In this document: positions 32,812-41,122 of the stretch, one piece after another
How the letters are laid out: the number at the start of each line of letters is the position of its first letter
How positions within the stretch are numbered: position 1 is the first letter of the stretch
Source of the DNA: Streptomyces aidingensis
Lineage (GTDB): Bacteria; Actinomycetota; Actinomycetes; Streptomycetales; Streptomycetaceae
Direction of reading: 5' to 3'
Length of the DNA: 64,000 nucleotides
Assembly: GCF_900112355.1 (NCBI RefSeq)
Contig: NZ_FOLM01000004.1
Span: 212,871 to 276,870, forward strand
Translations under genes and position numbers: made by a program
Notes under the pieces: generated by a model
The model's input: only the letters and a program-made list of their open reading frames with translations
Database searches by the model: none
Told to the model about the DNA's origin: nothing

Positions 32812-33572
32812 GGCAGGCTCCGACGGGTGGCCGGCCGGGAGGCGGGCGGAGCGGCGGGTGGCCGTTCCGCACCGGTAGGCGGAGGAACCGGGGAGGCGGT
32901 GACCGAGCGGGAGCGAGCGGCCTGGCAGCGGGCGGTCGCGGCGTCGGCGAGCGGGGCGGCCTCTGGGAGCGGGGTGTCCCGGTTGAGCAGCCACTTCCGG
33001 GCTGCGTCCGTGTCCGGGAAGGCTCCCTCCCGCAGAGTGTAGGTGTAGTCAGTGGGGTGGAACTCTTCGAGGAACACCCGCACCGGGAGTCGGCCGGAGG
33101 CCGGGTCGGCGTCCCGGACGAGCACCCAGACCTCCTCCGGCACGGAGTCGTGGGTGTCGTGGTCCAGAACCTGGTAGCGCCCGCCCGAGTGCACAATGTG
33201 CTGTGCCATCCGCCGCGTGGCGGCGTCGACGGGCTCGAAAAACTCACCCGGGTACGGCTCGACGGCCTCCGGCACGCAGCCGCGGTTGACCAGCCAGAGC
33301 CGCGCGAAATGCACGCTGGCCTGCCGCGCGTGGTCGGCATGGAAGGAGCGGCTCTCCGGGTTCCGGACCAGGTGCAGCGACACAAGCTGAGGCGCCCCGG
33401 GGAGTCCCCACGTGGCCGAGGAGTCGTGCATCAGCAGGTAGCTCTGGCGGCCGTCCGAGGTGTGGCTCTCGGCCATGATGTGGAACACGTCGTCGAACAG
33501 CTCGAGATGTTCCAGCAGGAGCGCGGTTTCCTCGTCCGCTGGGGCGAGGCCGCTGACGCGGTAGTCGTTCAC
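32808..33572 (-). CDS. Uncharacterised protein of actinobacterial mobile elements
   Basis: 254 aa from GTG at 33572. The mixed alpha/beta core (DEETALLLEHLELFDDVFHIMAESHTSDGRQSYLLMHDSSATWGLPGAPQLVSLHLVRNPESRSFHADHARQASVHFARLWLVNRGC) is followed by VWVLVRDADPASGRLPVRVFLEEFHPTDYTYTLREGAFPDTDAARKWL and a Pro-rich tail. No domain is recognised. It lies between DUF4913 and RelE-like genes with overlapping ends, so it is co-transcribed. Confidence 0.65.
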   Translation of the reverse strand: MNDYRVSGLAPADEETALLLEHLELFDDVFHIMAESHTSDGRQSYLLMHDSSATWGLPGAPQLVSLHLVRNPESRSFHADHARQASVHFARLWLVNRGCVPEAVEPYPGEFFEPVDAATRRMAQHIVHSGGRYQVLDHDTHDSVPEEVWVLVRDADPASGRLPVRVFLEEFHPTDYTYTLREGAFPDTDAARKWLLNRDTPLPEAAPLADAATARCQAARSRSVTASPVPPPTGAERPPAAPPASRPATRRSLP

Positions 33573-33573
33573 G

Positions 33574-34125
33574 TCAGGCTCCCGCGGCGGGCTCGGGCGC
33601 CGGGAGCAGCCGGTGGTGCGGGCGGGCCGGGCTGGTGGTGCAGGCGCCAAAGGGTCCGTCCGCCGAGCGGAGTTGCAGCAGAGCCGGGTCGAGATGGTCC
33701 CGGTGCCACACACTCGGCCCGCTGGGGCCGGCGCCGATGTCCGTGAACTGCTGCCAGGCCAGCCAGAGGGCGTGCAGACGCGCTACGGCTTCCGGATGGT
33801 CCTGCCACCGCTGGCACCAGGGGCGCGCGGTGCTGATCTCCCGGCCGTAGACGGGCAACAGCAGGTGATGCACCCAGGTGGTGAGCGCGGCCAGCTCCGT
33901 GCGGTACGCCTCCTCGTCCAGGGCGAGGATGAACGCGGATTCGGCTTCCGGCTCGGGCTGTTCACCACCGTCGCCGGGGCGGACGGACGTGTCGTCGGCC
34001 TCCTCGGCGAGGCGGTCCAGCAGCTGACCGTGCGCCCGGGTCTCGTTGACCAGGCGGGCGACGGTGGCGACGAGGTCGTCGAGATCGTTATCCGGGACGC
34101 GAATAGACTCAGGCTCTTCCGGCAT
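33574..34125 (-). CDS. DUF4913 domain protein
   Basis: 183 aa, ATG with GGAGGA upstream. The N-terminus is a short coiled region (LDDLVATVARLVNETRAHGQLLDRLAEEAD). Residues 75-150 (LTTWVHHLLLPVYGREISTARPWCQRWQDHPEAVARLHALWLAWQQFTD..AGPSGPSVWHRDHLDPALLQLRS) match DUF4913, a Trp-rich domain found with actinobacterial transfer genes. First gene of the distal part of the minus operon. Confidence 0.88.
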   Translation of the reverse strand: MPEEPESIRVPDNDLDDLVATVARLVNETRAHGQLLDRLAEEADDTSVRPGDGGEQPEPEAESAFILALDEEAYRTELAALTTWVHHLLLPVYGREISTARPWCQRWQDHPEAVARLHALWLAWQQFTDIGAGPSGPSVWHRDHLDPALLQLRSADGPFGACTTSPARPHHRLLPAPEPAAGA

Positions 34126-34579
34126 GACGAGGATTCCTCCAACGTGCGCGGGTCATTGGAGGACGAGGATCCGGAGATACCCGGATTTGGAGCTGCCGCA
34201 GATTTGATGTAGAAACCGCCCAGTACGGAAAGCTGCGAAGATGGTTGAGCTACTGGACAAGGACTCTCCGGAGTCGACCTGGCCGCTTTCGTTCGCACTA
34301 TCCGTCGAGTGTTGAGAGCTCTATAGCCGTCGGCTGATGGTCGGCGGCCTGGTGCCGGGCCGCCCTCTATGTCGGCCGATAGGTGAGATGGGCACGGACT
34401 CGTTGCGGGAGGCCAGGTCCGCTGTTCTGCTGAGCGGCTCGCTCACCCTCGCCGATGGCGTTGTGCTGTCCACCCCTTGTCTCGGTGTCCGGGGTCTGAG
34501 CGCCTTCGACCCCGTGAACGAACCCTGTGGGCCACAATGCCTCTCTGAGAGCGCCGAAGAGATAACCCGAGGAGCAGAG
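34126..34579. other. Divergent intergenic region, no gene seen
   Basis: 454 bp between the DUF4913 start (minus) and a plus-strand membrane protein. No frame with good codon character, repeat or strong hairpin was found. It presumably contains promoters for both sides, but I could not fix clear -35/-10 pairs. Confidence 0.5.
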
Positions 34580-35131
34580 GTGGCAGAAGAACGAAGAGGC
34601 CGAGGCAGCCGACTGCCCTACAACCAACGTGTCGCTTCCACAGACGTGGGACGAATCGTCGGCACCGGGACAGTTCTCGGCCTCATCGCCTGGGGACTGG
34701 ACGACCTGACCCACGGACTCTCGTGGATGGCCCTGGCAGTGTTCCTCACGGCTTCGTGGGTAGAGGAGGCCACGGTGCGGAACCGAGTGTCAGCAGCGTG
34801 GAACTCACGGGTCACCGCCGATGACGCTCCAGGGATCATCGGTGCACCGACACCGGCGTACAGCATGAGAGTGGAAAGCGACGAAGGGAATGTTCCCGGA
34901 ATGGCAGTGCCCCTCCAGACCGGTGGGGTGTCCTTCGTCTCGGCCGGCGGTGCAGCACTCCAGTACGCGCCGTCCGAGATTTTGGAGATCGATCGAAGCC
35001 TGCCTTACAACCGGATCCAAATAACCACGACCAGCACTATCAGGCCCGTCATCCTCGTTTACCCTCAGAGTTGGAACCTCCACGCGTGGCAACGCATCAA
35101 GGACAAGAACAGTGCCGAGCCGGGTGAATAG
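34580..35131 (+). CDS. Small membrane protein inside the transfer region
   Basis: 183 aa from GTG at 34580 with GAGGAG 6 nt upstream. After a basic start, residues 25-60 contain two hydrophobic helices (IVGTGTVLGLIAWGLDDL; GLSWMALAVFLTASWVEEATV). The rest is soluble and beta-rich (VPLQTGGVSFVSAGGAALQYAPSEILEIDRSLPYNRIQI...VILVYPQSW). It runs against the direction of the surrounding operon, so it may have been inserted. No family recognised. Confidence 0.65.
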   Translation: MAEERRGRGSRLPYNQRVASTDVGRIVGTGTVLGLIAWGLDDLTHGLSWMALAVFLTASWVEEATVRNRVSAAWNSRVTADDAPGIIGAPTPAYSMRVESDEGNVPGMAVPLQTGGVSFVSAGGAALQYAPSEILEIDRSLPYNRIQITTTSTIRPVILVYPQSWNLHAWQRIKDKNSAEPGE

Positions 35132-35249
35132 GCATTCACGATCAACGACGAGGACATGCAGGCTGGGCTTGAAGGGTCTGGGCTGTCTCTCATGGAGATT
35201 GCTGGGCTCCGCACATTGGCGTGGAGCGTGCGGCAGCGGGATGAGGACG

Positions 35250-36431
35250 TCATGCGTGGTTACGGTGGATCGTGCGGAGCCCGGGCAGGGCCGTGGCCGA
35301 TGAGGGCGGTGCCGGAGCGGGCCGACTGGCGGCAAGCGGGCGGCTGCTGCGGGCACGGGCGGCCTGGGCTCGTGCAGACGGAGCACGGGACGGTGGCTGT
35401 GCTGGATGGTTCTCGGATGGTGCGTCTGATGTGGCCCGCCGCCAACGGGTGCTGACCTCGTCCAGTGGGCGGAGCGCGTGGAGCGCGCGGCCGATCAGGC
35501 GGCCGGGAGTCAGGGCGTCGTCCTCGGCCACATCGCGGACGGTCCGCGCCGAGGTGGCGGCCACGCGGAGCAGGGATGCCCGAAGGACTTGTTCGGCCAG
35601 GTACTCGGCCGAGCCGGAGCTGATCCCGGTGTCGAGGTCGCGGACCTCGTCGCTGGTCACGGTTCCGTCGGCGAGTAGTCCTAGCCGCTGGGTCTCCCAG
35701 AGCAGCGTGAGGCTGTCGATGGGGTCGCCCCGGTGGTGGAGGGCCGTCAGACAGAGATAGAGCCGGCCATGTGAGGGAAGGGCGAAGTCGGCCGGACGCA
35801 GCCAGGGCGCTACCTCGTCGAGGCCGTCCGGGCGGGCGATCAGCGCGGAGAGCAGTAGCCGTTCCTCCGCCACCGCTTTCTCCTCCGGAGGACGATGATC
35901 GGTGTCAGCCGGGGACGGAGTGGAGCCGTGCGGGGCGGAGCGGGGTTCTGTGCCCCATCGGCTGCGGAGGTCGGTGAGGGATTCGGTGAGCACCTGGGCG
36001 TAGTGCAGGGTGTCCTCGACCTCGCCGCCAGCAGCGTCGGTGCGGGCGGCCTGGTGGAGCCGGATGGCGTGCTCGGTGACGCGGCGGTGGATCGCGCCCT
36101 CCAGGACCATGCGCCCGTAGAAGTGAGCGTGCCGGGGGCGGGGGCAGGCCCGGACAAGGGAGTGGGCGTATGCCGATGTGAGTCCCCGGACGTGCTGGCC
36201 GGCCTCGGCGACCGCGTCGTTCACCCAGGACAGGGATGTCGCCGTGTCGGCGGCGGTAGTCATGCCGGGGTGGCCGTCCTGGTGGAGTTTGAGCAGGGCC
36301 GCGTAGAGCGCCCGGTGCATCGGGTGGTGGAAGTGGTCTGGTTCAAGCCAGCCCGTCAGCCCGGCCACCCGCTTCGGTTCGAGTAGTGCCGCTCCCAGCA
36401 CCGCCTGCTCGGCTTGATGCAGCGGCTTCAT
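35250..36431 (-). CDS. Protein with two DnaB N-terminal-like domains, no helicase domain
   Basis: 393 aa, ATGA overlap with the VirD4-like gene. The start HQAEQAVLGAALLEPKRVAGLTGWLEPDHFHHPMHRALYAALLKLHQDG, and the middle AEERLLLSALIARPDGLDEVAPWLRPADFALPSHGRLYLCLTALHHRGDPIDSLTLLW, each match the DnaB_N primase-interaction domain. There is no Walker A or RecA-like core. It may recruit host primase, or block or replace DnaB at the transferred strand (inference). The C-terminal 60 residues are disordered. Confidence 0.8.
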   Translation of the reverse strand: MKPLHQAEQAVLGAALLEPKRVAGLTGWLEPDHFHHPMHRALYAALLKLHQDGHPGMTTAADTATSLSWVNDAVAEAGQHVRGLTSAYAHSLVRACPRPRHAHFYGRMVLEGAIHRRVTEHAIRLHQAARTDAAGGEVEDTLHYAQVLTESLTDLRSRWGTEPRSAPHGSTPSPADTDHRPPEEKAVAEERLLLSALIARPDGLDEVAPWLRPADFALPSHGRLYLCLTALHHRGDPIDSLTLLWETQRLGLLADGTVTSDEVRDLDTGISSGSAEYLAEQVLRASLLRVAATSARTVRDVAEDDALTPGRLIGRALHALRPLDEVSTRWRRATSDAPSENHPAQPPSRAPSARAQAARARSSRPLAASRPAPAPPSSATALPGLRTIHRNHA

Positions 36432-38215
36432 GCCGTCTGCCCGAAGTCATGGCGGCTGGGTCGGCCTTTGGCCAGGGCGCGGTCGGTGATGGCGGCGGTC
36501 GCGCGTGCGGAGGCGGCACCGAGGCGGTCCGCGTCCGCCTCGCGGTACCAGGGTTTGAGGTTGAGCAGTGACGGCCGCACGCCGGTGGCCAGGAGCAGGG
36601 CGGAGCCCTTGGGCAGCGCGCGTATGCCGTCCGCGGCCAGGATGCGTTCCTGGCGCATCGAGACCGATGTGGAGCGGCCGGAGGCGCCGTGCGACTTGGA
36701 GATGGTCTGCACGTCGTGGTCGCCGACCAGGCGCGAGAGCTTGTCGGCGAAGTCGGCGTCGTCGATTCCGGAGCCGATCAGCTTGACGGTGGCCGCGGAC
36801 CACAGGGCGTCCATGCCGGCCTCGCCCCACACCCGTACGCCCTGCCGGTAGGACTGCAGGATCGTGATGGGGATGACGCCTCGGCTGCCGAGGTGCGAGT
36901 ACAGGTCGGGCAGATCGCTGATCTTGCAGACGTTGGCGGCCTCGTCGAGGATCGCCAGCAGCGGCGGGTCCAGGCGCCCGCCGTCGCGTTCGGCCTGTGC
37001 CACGGCCTCGCGCATGACGGCGTCGGCCGCGGCGGCGATGATCGCCGAGGCTGAGCCGCCGCCGTCCTTGGACAGCAGGAACAGCGTGTCGGTGCTGGTG
37101 GCGAACTGCTCGGGCCGGAACTGCGGGACATCGTCAGCCGGGGTGACCCAGGCGGCGATGCCCGGATCGAGGAGGCAGGCGGCGTACTGGCGGGCGGTTT
37201 CGAAGATGCCGTCGCGGGTCTCCACCGCGCCGGCCACGGTTCCCTGGAGCTGAGCGGCGACGGCGTGCAGCCCGGCGTCCTGGAGCACGTCCACCGGGGT
37301 GCGGTCGGCGGGGGAGGCAAGCCAGCCCAGCACGTCCGTGATCGGCCTGTCGTCCCGGGCCGCCGCGAGGAACAGCGCGGTGAGCGTGTTCGCCGCCGCG
37401 GTGGACCAGAAGTCACCGGAGCTGGATTCGTCCACCGAGGCGGTCACGAAGTGCTGGGCCAGGCGGCGGGCACCGGCCAGATCGTGGGCGTCGGCGAGGA
37501 TGTCCCACCACATCTCCCGAGGCGCGTGGGCGATCTGCTGGGGGTCGAGTGTCCAGACGGTGCCGAGCTCGGCCCTCGCCTCCAGCGTCGCGGTGTAGGC
37601 GTCCCGGGCTGCCTTGTTGGAGGTCAGCAGTACCGGGCCGGGCGCGCGGAGGATCGCTGGGATGGCCAGCCCCGAGGTCTTGCCGGAGCGGGGAGCCATG
37701 ATCGCCAGGAGCACGTCCTCCCACGAGGAGCGCACCTCATCCTCACGCGGGGGAAGCGTGCCGAGCAGCACGCCCCGGTCCTCGGGACGAATGTGCCGGG
37801 GCTTGTGCCCGGACAGACCCGGCCGCAGCTCGGCGGCCTTGGCGGCCGTCTGCCTGGGCAGCAGCGCCGCGAGCTCCCGTCGACCGGCGAGGCCGGTGCG
37901 GGGGCTGCGGAAGCGGTGCCACCCGAGCACGGCAACGGAGCCGAGGAGCACGGTCAGGACGGCCGGGACGAGGCGGGCGCTGACCAGTACGGCGGCGGGC
38001 GGGAGCTCCGGCCACAGCCGGTCGGGGTGGAAGAGGGCGGTAACCGGCTCGTAGGACGCCCAGGACGCCGGGCCGTACCAGGCGGCGGCGAGGTTGCCGG
38101 ACAGCCAGGCCAGCGAACCGCAGGCGAGGCCGAGGCCGGCCAGGGCGAGCATCAGATAGAGGAGGGTGTCGGTCCCGGTGGTGACCGAGGGCGGGTTCGT
38201 ACGTGGGGATGACAC
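36428..38215 (-). CDS. Type IV coupling protein, VirD4/TraG-like
   Basis: 595 aa from GTG at 38215 (GCGGAG site 7 nt upstream); an ATG at 38236 is possible. Two N-terminal membrane helices (LLYLMLALAGLGLACGSLAWLSGNL; LVPAVLTVLLGSVAVLGW) precede a RecA-like ATPase with Walker A APRSGKTS (about residue 170) and Walker B PLLAILDEAANVCKISDLPDL, followed by the ILQSYRQG motif of TraG/VirD4 proteins. It passes the relaxase-DNA complex to the secretion channel. Confidence 0.92.
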   Translation of the reverse strand: MSSPRTNPPSVTTGTDTLLYLMLALAGLGLACGSLAWLSGNLAAAWYGPASWASYEPVTALFHPDRLWPELPPAAVLVSARLVPAVLTVLLGSVAVLGWHRFRSPRTGLAGRRELAALLPRQTAAKAAELRPGLSGHKPRHIRPEDRGVLLGTLPPREDEVRSSWEDVLLAIMAPRSGKTSGLAIPAILRAPGPVLLTSNKAARDAYTATLEARAELGTVWTLDPQQIAHAPREMWWDILADAHDLAGARRLAQHFVTASVDESSSGDFWSTAAANTLTALFLAAARDDRPITDVLGWLASPADRTPVDVLQDAGLHAVAAQLQGTVAGAVETRDGIFETARQYAACLLDPGIAAWVTPADDVPQFRPEQFATSTDTLFLLSKDGGGSASAIIAAAADAVMREAVAQAERDGGRLDPPLLAILDEAANVCKISDLPDLYSHLGSRGVIPITILQSYRQGVRVWGEAGMDALWSAATVKLIGSGIDDADFADKLSRLVGDHDVQTISKSHGASGRSTSVSMRQERILAADGIRALPKGSALLLATGVRPSLLNLKPWYREADADRLGAASARATAAITDRALAKGRPSRHDFGQTA

Positions 38216-38327
38216 AGGGCACTCCGCTGAGGGCATGAGGCGGGAGGGGGAAGGCCGGAGCGGAGGTGTCGTCTGGTGCGCACGTTGCTGATCTCCTTGC
38301 CGTGGCGGGGGAATGACGGATTCGGGG

Positions 38328-39083
38328 TCAGCGGCGGGGCGGACCGGCTGGGCGCGGAGTTGTGGTCGGCCTGGGCGTTTCCGACGTTGCCGGTTCGGCG
38401 TCGCGGGGTGAGGTGACCGCCCTGGGCGATCCCGTGCGGGCCGCCGCTGCGCGGGCGCTGAGCTGTTCGGCCGGAGCCGTCTGCTCGGCCACGGGACGGC
38501 GAGTCGGATGTGCGACGTGGGCGTCGGCGAGGACGTCTCGGAGCATGCCGATCTCGTACACATAGCCGTCGATGCGCTCGGCGATGTAACCCAACCGCTC
38601 GGCGTAGCGAGGGGCGGCCGGTTCGTTGTCCAGGCAGGCCCACCAGTCGGCGGTCGCCTGGAGTGCGCTGATGGTGTTGTCCAGGATGCCGTCGACGGGA
38701 GAGGTGAACTCGGTCAGCAGGGCCGCCACCTCGGAGGTGTGGGAGGCCGTGGAGATGCAGTAGGCCAGTTCGCCGACCCGGTCGCCCAGCGGGACGGGGT
38801 TCGCGGTCGGGATGATGGGCCGGTCACCGCCGAGGGATGCGCCGAGGGTGACGCGGTAGCCGATGGCGGTCAGGGCCGCCGCCGACCGGGAGGCGCGGTC
38901 GGCCTGCTCGGCGGGATCGGTGACTCCCTTGGGGAGGCGGTGCCAGGTCTCGTTGAGGCGGACCACGGCGATGAAGCCTCCGGCGCGTTGCAGGACGGCC
39001 GAGGCCAGCGCGTCGCCGCCGCGAGCGGTGACCTGGTCGGTCGAGGGTTCCCGGTCGATGCGGATGTCGAGGCTGCTGGTCAT
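38328..39083 (-). CDS. Uncharacterised protein between VirB4 and VirD4 genes
   Basis: 251 aa. The N-terminal 190 residues are a helical/mixed domain (DALASAVLQRAGGFIAVVRLNETWHRLPKGVTDPAEQADRASRSAAALTAIGYRVTL ... SEVAALLTEFTSPVDGILDNTISALQATADWWACL). The C-terminus is Pro/Arg-rich. It has no membrane segment and no known motif. Its position between two ATPase genes suggests an accessory of the coupling step. Confidence 0.7.
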   Translation of the reverse strand: MTSSLDIRIDREPSTDQVTARGGDALASAVLQRAGGFIAVVRLNETWHRLPKGVTDPAEQADRASRSAAALTAIGYRVTLGASLGGDRPIIPTANPVPLGDRVGELAYCISTASHTSEVAALLTEFTSPVDGILDNTISALQATADWWACLDNEPAAPRYAERLGYIAERIDGYVYEIGMLRDVLADAHVAHPTRRPVAEQTAPAEQLSARAAAARTGSPRAVTSPRDAEPATSETPRPTTTPRPAGPPRR

Positions 39084-39101
39084 GGTGTGGGACCTCCGTG
39101 C

Positions 39102-40601
39102 TCAGGCCTGCATGCGGGTGTCGGTGTCGAAGAGCTGGTGTTCGTGCGGGTGGAGGATGTGCTGGGTGATGAAGCTCCGTCCGGCGACCTTCCACAGCCC
39201 GCGGCCCTTGGTGAGCGCGGAGATGGCCTGGGTCTCGATGCCGGTCAGTCCGAGCAGGGAGGCGGCGGTGGAGAGCTGGTCGGGCTCCTGGCGGTAGATG
39301 ATCCGGGTGGAGCAGTCCGACAGCAGGCCCTCGGCCAGGGCCCGGCCGCGCGATCCGGCGTCGCCCGCGGTGAGCAGGTCGGACAGCCGGTGGATCACCA
39401 TGAGGTTGGCGATCCCGAGACCCCGGGAGAGCTTCCACTGGCTCTGCATGCGTTCCAGCAGGGCGGTGTGGCGCATCACCCGCCAGGCTTCGTCGTAGAT
39501 GACCCAGCGCCGCCCGCCGGTGGGGTCGGCCAGGGCGGACTCCATCCAGGCCGAGGCGCAGGTCATGGCCAGGACCAGGGCGGTGTCGTCCCCGGCGCCG
39601 CCGAGGCGGCACAGGTCGATGGTCAGCATCGGCGCGGTGGGGTCGAAACGGACGGTGGAGGGCGCGTCGAACATGCCGGCCAGGTCGCCGTGGACGAGGC
39701 GCCGCAGGGCGTGGGTGAGGTCCTCGGCGGCCCGGCCCAGGCGCCGGGTGCGGTCGCCGGCGGCGGTGTCGAGGCGGTCGGTGGAGCCGAGGGCGGCGGC
39801 GATGTCGCCGAGCAGCGGGGTGGTTCCCTGCTCCGCGCAGGCGGTGACGACCAGGTCGAGCGCGACATCCAGCGCGGTGTGTTCCATGGGCAGCAGGTCA
39901 CGCCCCAGGACGGTGCGGGCCAGGGAGGCGAGCAGCAGCAGGCGGCGCTTGCGGACCTCGCCGGCCCAGTCCTCCGGGTCGGTGCCGGCCGGACGGTCGG
40001 GGGCGTCCAGCGGGTTGAGACGGCCGGGCAGCCCGGGGCCGAGGGCGATGGTGTGCCCGCCCAGGGCCTGGGCGACGACCGTCCACTCGCCCTTGGGATC
40101 GCACGGCACATAGATGCGGTAGCCGTGGGCGACGGCCCGGGTGGCGAGGGACTTGGCCAGCGCGCTCTTGCCCATGCCGATGATCCCGGCCAGCAACATG
40201 TTGGGGTTGGTGAAGCCCTCCAGACGGCCGTAGAGAGCGAACGGGTCGTAGCAGAACGCGGCTTCGGCGTGGACGTCGCGGCCGATGTAGATGCCTTCGG
40301 CGCCCAGCCCGCCCTCGGCGAGGAAGGGGTAGGCACCGGCGGCGACGGCGGTGGTCATCCGGTGCGCGGGCAGCTTGAGCTTGCCGCCGCGCGCCGACGC
40401 CGGTCCGGGGCGGCCGTTCGGAGGGTAGGTAGCGCGCAGTTCCGGGTCGGGTCCGCGCCGGTCGCCCTGGTGGACGGGTGCGGCGGCGACGCGGGCGGCC
40501 TGCCGGGCGGCGGCGTATCCGGCGCGGGCGGCACGCTGCTGGGCGCGGGTGGCGTGGCGGGGCACGAACAGCGGGCTGGCGCTGGCGCGGGTCCTGGGCA
40601 T
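39102..40601 (-). CDS. VirB4-like conjugation ATPase
   Basis: 499 aa. Walker A is LLAGIIGMGKSALAKSLATRAV (about residues 135-155). Walker B is GRRWVIYDEAWRVMRHTALLERMQSQWKLSRGLGIANLMVIHRLSDL, with the DEAW form and the MVIHR motif typical of TraC/VirB4 C-terminal domains. A DPKGEW segment also fits. The N-terminal VirB4 domain is absent; that part appears to be the separate SCO6880-like protein. It energises pilus or channel assembly. Confidence 0.92.
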   Translation of the reverse strand: MPRTRASASPLFVPRHATRAQQRAARAGYAAARQAARVAAAPVHQGDRRGPDPELRATYPPNGRPGPASARGGKLKLPAHRMTTAVAAGAYPFLAEGGLGAEGIYIGRDVHAEAAFCYDPFALYGRLEGFTNPNMLLAGIIGMGKSALAKSLATRAVAHGYRIYVPCDPKGEWTVVAQALGGHTIALGPGLPGRLNPLDAPDRPAGTDPEDWAGEVRKRRLLLLASLARTVLGRDLLPMEHTALDVALDLVVTACAEQGTTPLLGDIAAALGSTDRLDTAAGDRTRRLGRAAEDLTHALRRLVHGDLAGMFDAPSTVRFDPTAPMLTIDLCRLGGAGDDTALVLAMTCASAWMESALADPTGGRRWVIYDEAWRVMRHTALLERMQSQWKLSRGLGIANLMVIHRLSDLLTAGDAGSRGRALAEGLLSDCSTRIIYRQEPDQLSTAASLLGLTGIETQAISALTKGRGLWKVAGRSFITQHILHPHEHQLFDTDTRMQA

Positions 40602-40640
40602 GGCGGGGATCCTCCGGTCGTACGGGTGGGTCAGTGCCGG

Positions 40641-41087
40641 TCAGTGCCGGGTCAGACCGGTAAACGGGTCGTGCAGGTCGGCCGGAGTGGTCTGGCGGCG
40701 GACCCGGATGGCGGTGCGCAGATGGCGCTGGCAGACGGTCAGCTCCGGGGCGCCCTCGGGCAGCCGTGCCCGGCACGCCTCGGCGTCCGGCACCTGACCG
40801 GTGCCCGGTCGGGGGGCCGCGTGGTAGGCGGCGTGCAGGTGCTCGGCGGCCTGCCACAGCCGGGTGCGGACGGCCCGCAGGTGGTCGGCCTCGCGCGGTG
40901 CGGTGATGGCGGTGCGCGCGGTGTGCAGGTCGAACAGCCCGTGCAGCGAGATCAGATGGGCGTGGAGGGAGTCCAGCTCGGCCCGTCCGGCGGCCAGGGA
41001 CCCGGCCGGTACGTTGAGCGCGCGGTGGAAGTCCACGGCCGCGGTGGCGTACGGGATGAAGTCGGAGACGGTGTCGGTCGGCGGCAT
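40641..41087 (-). CDS. Small helical protein of the T4SS operon
   Basis: 148 aa from ATG at 41087. Long helices rich in Ala/Leu/His (AAVDFHRALNVPAGSLAAGRAELDSLHAHLISLHGLFDLHTARTA; DHLRAVRTRLWQAAEHLHAAYHAA) have no membrane segment or motif. It lies between SCO6880- and VirB4-like genes, a position often filled by an uncharacterised gene in Streptomyces T4SS clusters. Confidence 0.7.
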   Translation of the reverse strand: MPPTDTVSDFIPYATAAVDFHRALNVPAGSLAAGRAELDSLHAHLISLHGLFDLHTARTAITAPREADHLRAVRTRLWQAAEHLHAAYHAAPRPGTGQVPDAEACRARLPEGAPELTVCQRHLRTAIRVRRQTTPADLHDPFTGLTRH

Positions 41088-41122
41088 CGGGTGGCCCTTC
41101 GGTGGTGCGGTGGGCGGGCCAG

